This document shows positions 1-5,046 of a stretch of 7,125 nt of DNA, one piece after another (position 1 is the stretch's first letter; each line of letters begins with the position of its first letter). This DNA comes from Phycisphaerae bacterium (GTDB taxonomy: Bacteria > Planctomycetota > Phycisphaerae > UBA1845 > Fen-1342): NCBI GenBank assembly GCA_026984555.1, contig JALSRY010000755.1, forward strand, positions 1 to 7,125, written 5' to 3'. Below the pieces are notes generated by a model that was given only the letters and a program-made list of their open reading frames with translations, was not told the origin of the DNA and did not search any database. The position numbers and the translations under genes were made by a program.

Positions 1-2631
1 CCGGAAAAAATAGGCTGCGGTCATGCGCAGGCGGGCATCGACCGGGCGAAGCCCCCCGCGCTGCGACGCCCCCGCGAGCGCATCCCACGTCGTGACGCCG
101 CGCGCGTAGTCCACCAGCGCCTGCGTCCAGGCGACCGACCAGCCCGGCGAAACGTGGGCGTTCGCCGCGACCCGCCGGGGCAGCAGCGTCTTGGGCGTCG
201 GTATGTCGATCAGCCGAAAGGCCGCATCGAGCAACAGCCGGGCTTCGGGGCCGAGGTCCGTGCGCTGCGCCGCGTCGTGCAGGATGCGTGTCGCCGCCGG
301 GCGATTGCCGCGGGTCGCCGCCAGCAGCGCCGCGTAAAAGCTCTCGTCCGGGTCGTAGTGTCGCTGGGGGTCGTAGCCGCACTTGGGGCCGTATCGCTGC
401 CGGAGCATGTGCTCCGCTTCGCCCGTGCGTCCCAGCCACCACAACAGCCGCATCTCGTATCCGTACCGCTCCGCCCAGTCCGAGGCGGATTTGTGGATGG
501 CCGGGTTGTCGAGCCGGTCCCACGCCGCGACGGCGCTGGCATACCGGCCGCGGCTTTCGTAATACCCTGCCTCGGCCGCGTACCCCCGGGGGCTCGACGA
601 TTGCACCACCTGGGCCTCGCGCGCCGCCGCGAGACTGGCGGCCCACGCGCGCTCGGCGTCTTGCCGGCGGCCGTCGGCGGCGTAGATTTCCGCCGCCAGC
701 AGGTGCGTGATCGACAGGAGATAACGCGGATAGGCCCGTGCCGGTTGGACCAGCGCGACCGATTCGAGCCGGCCGACCGCCTTGCGATAGTAACTCACGT
801 CGCGCCAGGTATACATGATCTGGTTCATGGCGCGGCCTTGGTGCAGCATTGCTTGCGTGAAGTTGGTCCGCAGGCGGATGGCCTGGTCGAAGGAACGCTC
901 GGCGTCGTGCGGGTCGAGCCCCCAGACGGCCTGTCCGCGGAAGAAGTACCCCGCCGCCGACGCGGGTGCGTCGAGCGAGTCGCCGGCGCGCACCTCGCGC
1001 TGCGCATCGGCCCACAGCGCCGTGCCCTGTGTCACGGTTTGGCGCGCATACGCCCACGCGAGCAGGTAATGCGCGTCGCGAAACTTCGGGCGTTGCGCAA
1101 GAATCCGCTCCAGTCGTTCCGTCGAGGCGGCGGGATCGGTGCGAATGTCGGCCAGCGCTTCGACCAGCCCGCGCCGCGCCGCGTCCCCCCCGATGCGGCT
1201 GATCCACCCCAGCCGCGCCAGGGCCTGTTCGCGGTCGCGGTAGTCGTTGAGTAGCACGGCGTAGGCCTCGTTGATCTCCGCCCGCGCCGCGGTGCGAACA
1301 AAGCTGGTCAGCAGCGGCACGGCGATCACCAGCAAGGCGATGGCCGCCGTCGCCGACGCCCGCCAGGGATGCCGCCGAATCCACCGGGCCGCCTTGGCCA
1401 GCGGTCCCAGCGGTCGGCTGACGATGGGAAACCCCTCGGCGTAGCGGCGCAGGTCCCGGGCCATGTCGGCCGCGGTCGCGAAACGCCGCTCGGGTTCCTT
1501 CTCCATCGCGCGCAGGCAGATCGTCTCGAGGTCGGGCGGTACGTGGGGTTCGATTCGGCGGGGAGGGGGCGGTTCGCGGCGGAGAATCTGGATGATCGTC
1601 TGGTCGTAGGTTTCCGCCTCGAACGGCCGGTGCAACGTCAACATCTCGTATAGGGTCACCCCGAGCGCGTAGACGTCGGTTCGGCGGTCGATGGCGGCGG
1701 CGGGGCCGGTGATCTGTTCGGGAGCCATGTACGCGGGCGTGCCGACGATTTCCGTGCTCCGGGTCAGGCCGGGTTCGTCGAGGATGCGGGCCAGGCCGAA
1801 GTCCGTGATGTGGAGTTGCTCATCCGGGCCGAGCAGCAGGTTCTGGGGCTTGATGTCGCGATGGATCACGCCTTGCTCGTGCGCGTGGTGCAATCCCTCG
1901 GCGACGCCCGCGACCAGCCGGGCGACCCGCTTGAAATCGCGGCCCGCCCGTCCGCCGCGGATTACGCTCCCCAGCACGATCGTGGATGCCGACCGTAACA
2001 TGTTGCGGGCCGCGCTGGTGTCGATCGGGGCCGGTGGGGGGCCGTCGGCCTCGGTCCGCCGAGCCGGGTCGGCCTGTGTTCGCTCGTCCACGGCTTGTCG
2101 TTGTTCGCGCAGGATTCTTTCGAGTGACGGCCCCTCGATGAGTTCCATCGCGTAGTACACGTATCGGTCGTCGCGTCCCTGGGCGTAGATCGGCACGATG
2201 TTGGTGTGGTGAAGGCGGGCCGCGGCGCGGGCTTCGCGCAGAAAACGCGAGATGCTGCGCTGACCGGAGACCAGGTCCGCCGACAGGAGCTTGAGCGCGA
2301 CGATACGGTCGAGCGAGAGCTGCCGGGCGCGGTAAACGACCCCCATGCCCCCGCGGCCGAGTTCTTCGATCATCTCGAAATCGCCGATCCGCGTGATGCC
2401 GTCGGCGACCCCCACCGCGCCCCGGCTCGGGGCCGCGGTGCCGGTTGTGGCGGAAAGACCGCCGATCGAACGCGCCGCGCCCAGGTCGCCGAGCAGGTGG
2501 CGCATCTCGCGGCAGCGCGCCGCGCAGGGCCGGCACACCGCCAGGTGGGCGCGCACCGCATCGGCCTGATCGAGCGGCAATTCACCCTCGACGTAATCGA
2601 GCAACAGGTCGTCGACCGTTTCACAGGTCAT
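1..2631 (-). CDS. Membrane Ser/Thr protein kinase with N-terminal anti-sigma zinc finger and TPR-like C-terminal region (partial, C-terminus off the left edge)
   Basis: The frame is open from the ATG at 2631 to base 1, giving 877 residues without a stop. Residues 3-36 match a zf-HC2/ZAS anti-sigma zinc finger: C3, then H29-x3-C33-x2-C36. A Hanks-type kinase domain spans about 85-395. It has a glycine loop GRGGMG (92-97), VALK lysine K114, alpha-C E133, HRDIKPQN (257-264, catalytic D259), DFG (277-279), activation-segment Thr/Ser (T290, S292, T293, T298), APE (303-305) and D319. All catalytic residues are present, so activity is expected. About 55 proline- and charge-rich residues (176-232) are inserted before helix E. 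One hydrophobic segment (425-445) follows a basic stretch, so the kinase should be cytoplasmic and residues 446-877 extracytoplasmic. That region is alpha-helical with degenerate TPR-like repeats, for example near 555-600. The ATG overlaps the upstream sigma-factor stop (ATGA) and has no Shine-Dalgarno, so translation is probably coupled. The kinase family is clear; the signal and substrates are unknown. Confidence 0.93.
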   Translation of the reverse strand, partial: MTCETVDDLLLDYVEGELPLDQADAVRAHLAVCRPCAARCREMRHLLGDLGAARSIGGLSATTGTAAPSRGAVGVADGITRIGDFEMIEELGRGGMGVVYRARQLSLDRIVALKLLSADLVSGQRSISRFLREARAAARLHHTNIVPIYAQGRDDRYVYYAMELIEGPSLERILREQRQAVDERTQADPARRTEADGPPPAPIDTSAARNMLRSASTIVLGSVIRGGRAGRDFKRVARLVAGVAEGLHHAHEQGVIHRDIKPQNLLLGPDEQLHITDFGLARILDEPGLTRSTEIVGTPAYMAPEQITGPAAAIDRRTDVYALGVTLYEMLTLHRPFEAETYDQTIIQILRREPPPPRRIEPHVPPDLETICLRAMEKEPERRFATAADMARDLRRYAEGFPIVSRPLGPLAKAARWIRRHPWRASATAAIALLVIAVPLLTSFVRTAARAEINEAYAVLLNDYRDREQALARLGWISRIGGDAARRGLVEALADIRTDPAASTERLERILAQRPKFRDAHYLLAWAYARQTVTQGTALWADAQREVRAGDSLDAPASAAGYFFRGQAVWGLDPHDAERSFDQAIRLRTNFTQAMLHQGRAMNQIMYTWRDVSYYRKAVGRLESVALVQPARAYPRYLLSITHLLAAEIYAADGRRQDAERAWAASLAAAREAQVVQSSSPRGYAAEAGYYESRGRYASAVAAWDRLDNPAIHKSASDWAERYGYEMRLLWWLGRTGEAEHMLRQRYGPKCGYDPQRHYDPDESFYAALLAATRGNRPAATRILHDAAQRTDLGPEARLLLDAAFRLIDIPTPKTLLPRRVAANAHVSPGWSVAWTQALVDYARGVTTWDALAGASQRGGLRPVDARLRMTAAYFFR

Positions 2632-3233
2632 AACAGTTGCGAATCGTCGAACTGGCGCAGCTTGTCACGCAACGCCGCCATCGCCTTGCTCAGCCGGGCC
2701 TTCGTGCCCGAGAGCGAAAGCCCCAGCGCCTCGGCGATCTCCTCGCGCGGCAGCTCCTGGAAATATCGCATCACCACCACGCTGCGCAGGTCTTCGTCCA
2801 ACTCCTCGAGCACCGCCAGCACCCGCAACGCCCGGTCACGCTTGAGCGCTTTGCCCGCCGGTGTCGTCAGCGGATCGATCGCCAGATGGCGGCGCGACGG
2901 TTCCCCCGCGCGCGTCGCGGCGACCGAACCGGCACCGGCGTTGCGACGGCGGCGCTGGTCGATACACCGTCGCCGGGCCACCTGGTAGAGCCAGCCGCGT
3001 ATGCTGTGCCGCGGCAGCGATTCGGCCTTGAGCTTGCAGCAGGTCGCCAGCACGTCCTGCACGACATCGTCGGCCAGGTCGGCATCGCCCAGCATCCGCC
3101 GACAGAAGAGCCGCAGTTCTTCGCCGTAGTGCTGCTCGATCGCCGCCACGGCCGCGCCGTCGCCCGCGCGCAGCCGCCGCATCAGGGTTTCATCCTCACG
3201 ACCGAGTCGGGATGTCGTTGCGTCGTCGGACAT
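2628..3233 (-). CDS. ECF-type (sigma-70 family) RNA polymerase sigma factor
   Basis: 201 residues, the usual ECF size. Region 2 covers about 15-97 and includes the acidic region 2.2 motif DLADDVVQDVL (52-62) and the DNA-contacting WLYQVARRRCIDQRRRR (81-97). A variable basic linker (98-132) leads to region 4 (about 133-193), whose helix-turn-helix reads LPREEIAEALGLSLSGTKAR (161-180). There is no sigma region 1 or 3, as in ECF factors. I chose the ATG at 3233 because the sigma-2 domain begins about 14 residues later. The frame stays open upstream to a TTG at 3317, but that adds a 28-residue low-complexity leader unlike the family. A GGGAG (complement of 3247-3251) lies 13 bases before the ATG, a long spacing. 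The stop overlaps the start of the zinc-finger kinase gene, its likely regulator. ECF/kinase gene pairs are known in Planctomycetes. The promoter it recognises cannot be read from the window. Confidence 0.93.
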   Translation of the reverse strand: MSDDATTSRLGREDETLMRRLRAGDGAAVAAIEQHYGEELRLFCRRMLGDADLADDVVQDVLATCCKLKAESLPRHSIRGWLYQVARRRCIDQRRRRNAGAGSVAATRAGEPSRRHLAIDPLTTPAGKALKRDRALRVLAVLEELDEDLRSVVVMRYFQELPREEIAEALGLSLSGTKARLSKAMAALRDKLRQFDDSQLL

Positions 3234-3392
3234 CGATGCCGTGTAGCTCCCGGAAATGGGCGGGAAAGCCCGCGGGTCACGACGGAACGGCCCGCCGCTT
3301 CCCCCGATCAACGCCAACCTGAGAGTAACGCCCGCGCAGGGGCGCTGGCAACCGCTTTCCGCCGCCCGGCCCCGCCGAACCGCGGCGCACCG

Positions 3393-3409
3393 TGCGGAAA
3401 GATTCCGTA
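3393..3409. promoter_or_regulatory. Inverted repeat, candidate operator overlapping the -10 box
   Basis: CGGAA (3395-3399) and TTCCG (3403-3407) are perfect inverted arms around a 3-base centre. One mismatched pair (3394/3408) and one further match (3393/3409) extend it to an imperfect 17-bp palindrome. It fills the promoter spacer and touches the TATAAT box, where a dimeric helix-turn-helix repressor would block RNA polymerase. The gene just downstream encodes such a protein, so autoregulation is a reasonable inference. A 5-bp arm can arise by chance, and no second copy was seen in the intergenic region. Confidence 0.35.
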
Positions 3410-3413
3410 TAAT
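3408..3413 (+). promoter_or_regulatory. Promoter -10 box for the S24-like repressor gene
   Basis: A perfect TATAAT hexamer ends eight bases before the GTG start at 3422. Transcription would normally begin about seven bases after the hexamer, at or one or two bases before the start codon, which implies a leaderless mRNA. No good -35 hexamer is seen at 16-18 bp spacing (GCGCAC at 17 bp) and there is no extended TGn, so the promoter may be weak or need an activator. In this GC-rich context a perfect TATAAT so well placed is unlikely to be chance, but initiation has not been shown. Confidence 0.6.
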
Positions 3414-3421
3414 CGCTCGTT

Positions 3422-4351
3422 GTGACGACGCCCGAGAAACAACTCGCCCAGCGTATTCGCGAGCTGCGCCGCCGGCATTTCGGCGCCCGCGGCAAGGCCG
3501 AATTCGCCCAGCGGCTCGGCCTCGCGCCCGAGGAGTACGAGCGCTTCGAACGCGGTACGATCCCCCCGGGCGACGTGATGGTCCGTATGTGCGACCTCAC
3601 CGGCGAAGACCTCCAGTGGCTGCTCACCGGCACCGCCGCCCGCGGTACCGTCGTCATCAGCGGCGCTCGCCGGCGGCATCAGAATCTGCTGACGCGCATC
3701 GCGCAGGCGATCGACGCCGAGCCCAAGCTCGCCGCTTCGCTCGAAGCGTTTCTCGATTTGCTGTTGGCTGGTTCCCGGGCGCGGCCCGCGGCCGGGCGTC
3801 TGCCGGCGCCCGAGGCCGCCGGTCTCGTGCCCGTCTTCGCGCCCGGACACTGGCCCGAGTCGTTGCCCGGACCGGGCGGCGACGCGGGTGGCCTGGCCCT
3901 TGCGCGGACCGCCGAACTGGCCGACACCCCGCGTGTCTCCTGTGTCCTCGCCGAGCCGGACAGCGAGGGGCCCGGCCCGGCCGTTCATGAGGCCGAGCTG
4001 TTGGCCATCGCCGAGGACACCCGGGGCGTCGAACGATACCTCCACTGTCCCGGCCTCGTGGGGCTGTTCCCCGAGGCGTTCGGCGTGCGACTCGAAGAGG
4101 CCGGCCCGATGGAGCCGATGTTTGCCGCCGGCGATGTACTCGTGGTGGCGCCCGGGGCTGAACCCGCCCTTGGCCGCCCCGCCTTGTGCAAGTTCCGGAC
4201 CGATGCGGACGACCGCTGCCGCATCTGGCTGGGGGAGGACGACCACCACGTACACCTGGGCCGCATCGCCGACGGAGAACACGAGACCTTGCCGCGCGAC
4301 GAACTGTGCTGGGCGCTCGATGTGCTCTATCGCGTTCCCCGCGCCGCGTAG
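3422..4351 (+). CDS. XRE/CI-like transcriptional regulator with a degenerate S24 (LexA-like) C-terminal domain
   Basis: 309 residues from a GTG start. Residues about 6-70 form a CI/Cro-type helix-turn-helix: RIRELRRRHF, then FAQRLGLAPEEYERFERG (28-45), ending in LQWLLTG (64-70), a block typical of phage CI-like repressors. A helical, then Pro/Gly/Ala-rich linker follows (80-190). Residues about 205-305 resemble the S24/LexA peptidase fold. The strand-turn FGVRLEEAGPMEPMFAAGDVL (220-240) aligns with the family signature V-x-GDSM-x-P-x-x-x-x-GD, but the nucleophile serine position holds P229. K257 in ALCKF could occupy the general-base lysine position. It probably senses or dimerises through this domain without self-cleavage. 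GTG is preferred because the next in-frame Met (53) would delete the recognition helix. There is no Shine-Dalgarno. It is divergent from the sigma/kinase operon. The HTH call is firm; the S24 assignment is moderate, and its targets are unknown. Confidence 0.85.
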   Translation: MTTPEKQLAQRIRELRRRHFGARGKAEFAQRLGLAPEEYERFERGTIPPGDVMVRMCDLTGEDLQWLLTGTAARGTVVISGARRRHQNLLTRIAQAIDAEPKLAASLEAFLDLLLAGSRARPAAGRLPAPEAAGLVPVFAPGHWPESLPGPGGDAGGLALARTAELADTPRVSCVLAEPDSEGPGPAVHEAELLAIAEDTRGVERYLHCPGLVGLFPEAFGVRLEEAGPMEPMFAAGDVLVVAPGAEPALGRPALCKFRTDADDRCRIWLGEDDHHVHLGRIADGEHETLPRDELCWALDVLYRVPRAA

Positions 4352-4361
4352 CCCCCGCCGC

Positions 4362-4384
4362 GCCGACAACCGACACGTTGCGGC
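4362..4384 (+). terminator. Possible hairpin after the S24-like repressor gene
   Basis: GCCG (4362-4365), a bulged A (4366) and CAAC (4367-4370) can pair with GTTG (4377-4380) and CGGC (4381-4384) around a 6-base loop, giving an 8-bp GC-rich stem with one bulge. It starts 11 bases after the repressor stop codon. No T-run follows, so it is not a canonical Rho-independent terminator. It could be a weak attenuator or a chance structure in GC-rich DNA. Confidence 0.25.
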
Positions 4385-4421
4385 CGGTCGCCGGGGACGT
4401 GGTGTGTCCGGCGGTTACATG

Positions 4422-4428
4422 GGAAAGG
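4422..4428 (+). promoter_or_regulatory. Ribosome binding site of the DUF3553-like gene
   Basis: The purine run GGAAAGG ends four bases before the ATG at 4433. It fixes this start, and it contrasts with the two nearest regulatory genes (the kinase and the S24-like repressor), which lack such a motif. No convincing -35/-10 pair is visible in 4352-4432, so the gene may be co-transcribed with the repressor upstream. Confidence 0.55.
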
Positions 4429-4432
4429 TGCC

Positions 4433-5029
4433 ATGAGCGAGTTGCGGATCGATGCCGATCTGGTCGGTACGCCGGTGGTGAACTGCGCGCGGCCGCAATG
4501 GGGCGTGGGGCGGGTGCTGCGCGTCCAGGCGGCTCGGTACGAGGGGCGTCCGGCGCACCGCGTTTCGATCCAGTTCGCGTGCGGACACCGCGTCTTGCTG
4601 GTGCCGCCGGCGCGGTTGGCGGCGCCCGCGGACGAGCCCGAGCGAGACGCCGGCTGGCTCGATCGGCTCGGGGGAAGCACGCTCGACGACCGGCTCCGTG
4701 CGCTGCCGGATGACGTGCTCAACGTCCTCGGCACACCCCGCGACCGCCTGCTCGCCGTCGTCCCGCTGTATGCGACCGATCCGGCGACCGAGGAGCTGCT
4801 CGACTGGGCGCGTTCGCAGACGGGCGTGGCGGACCCGCTGACCCACTGGACCCGTGACGAGTTGCACGTCGCCTTCGCCGCCTTCGCCGCCGAGCGCGAT
4901 GCCCACCTGCGGGCGGTTGCGGCGGTATACCGGCAGCGCGAGGGGGCCGAGGCGTTGCGCGAGCTGGTCGGGGCGTTGCCCGCGGGTGTGCGGGAGCGCG
5001 TGCTCGAAGCATTCCGCCGGCCGATCTGA
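4433..5029 (+). CDS. Small protein with N-terminal DUF3553/UvrD-Tudor-like domain, function unknown
   Basis: 198 residues, no signal peptide or membrane segment, so probably cytoplasmic. Residues about 10-64 form a small beta module: VVNCARPQWGVGRV (15-28), a strand HRVSIQFACGHRVLLV (42-57), then PPARL. This pattern (P-x-WG-x-G-V, later V-x-F-x-x-G-x-x-x-L and a closing x-L) is the one I associate with DUF3553 and with the C-terminal Tudor-like domain of UvrD/PcrA helicases, which contacts RNA polymerase. The rest (70-198) is mostly helical, rich in Ala, Arg, Leu and Glu, and not recognised. The gene lies 81 bases after the S24-like repressor on the same strand and converges with the lyase gene, its TGA only 11 bases from that gene's stop. 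A role in binding RNA polymerase or nucleic acid is inference from fold resemblance. The gene is likely real given its good ribosome binding site and sensible composition. Confidence 0.75.
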   Translation: MSELRIDADLVGTPVVNCARPQWGVGRVLRVQAARYEGRPAHRVSIQFACGHRVLLVPPARLAAPADEPERDAGWLDRLGGSTLDDRLRALPDDVLNVLGTPRDRLLAVVPLYATDPATEELLDWARSQTGVADPLTHWTRDELHVAFAAFAAERDAHLRAVAAVYRQREGAEALRELVGALPAGVRERVLEAFRRPI

Positions 5030-5046
5030 GCCGTATTCGCTCAGAT
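5024..5046. terminator. Shared hairpin spanning the stop codons of two convergent genes
   Basis: ATCTGAGC (5024-5031) and GCTCAGAT (5039-5046) form a perfect 8-bp inverted repeat with a 7-base loop. The plus-strand gene's TGA (5027-5029) is in the left arm and the minus-strand gene's TGA (complement of 5041-5043) is in the right arm. The structure is therefore the same in both transcripts. It lacks a T-run on either side, so intrinsic termination may be weak. It could instead protect 3' ends or help stop convergent transcription. Confidence 0.5.

Noticed and set aside
154..1254. Open plus-strand frame of 366 codons
   Set aside because: It lies antisense to the TPR-like part of the kinase, is arginine-, proline- and glycine-rich without a recognisable domain, and reflects GC-driven absence of stops. 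The minus-strand frame gives a coherent kinase/TPR protein.
3257..3271. Short GCGGG/CCCGC inverted repeat in the sigma gene leader
   Set aside because: Five-base GC arms are common by chance in such DNA and nothing ties it to a function.
3234..3317. 28-residue N-terminal extension of the sigma factor from a TTG at 3317
   Set aside because: The extension is Gly/Pro-rich and unlike ECF factors; the ATG at 3233 gives a normal length. TTG use cannot be fully excluded.
3320..3355. TTGCCA as a possible -35 box for the sigma operon (minus strand)
   Set aside because: At 17-18 bp spacing the matching -10 hexamers (TTACTC or TACTCT) are poor, so no promoter is claimed.
2206..3425. Two overlapping plus-strand open frames (2206-2988, 2637-3425)
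   Set aside because: Antisense to the start of the kinase and the whole sigma gene; low-complexity translations with no family resemblance.
3308..4369. Open minus-strand frame of 353 codons
   Set aside because: Exactly antisense to the repressor gene, whose protein has recognisable HTH and S24-like parts. The antisense product has no domain or ribosome binding site.
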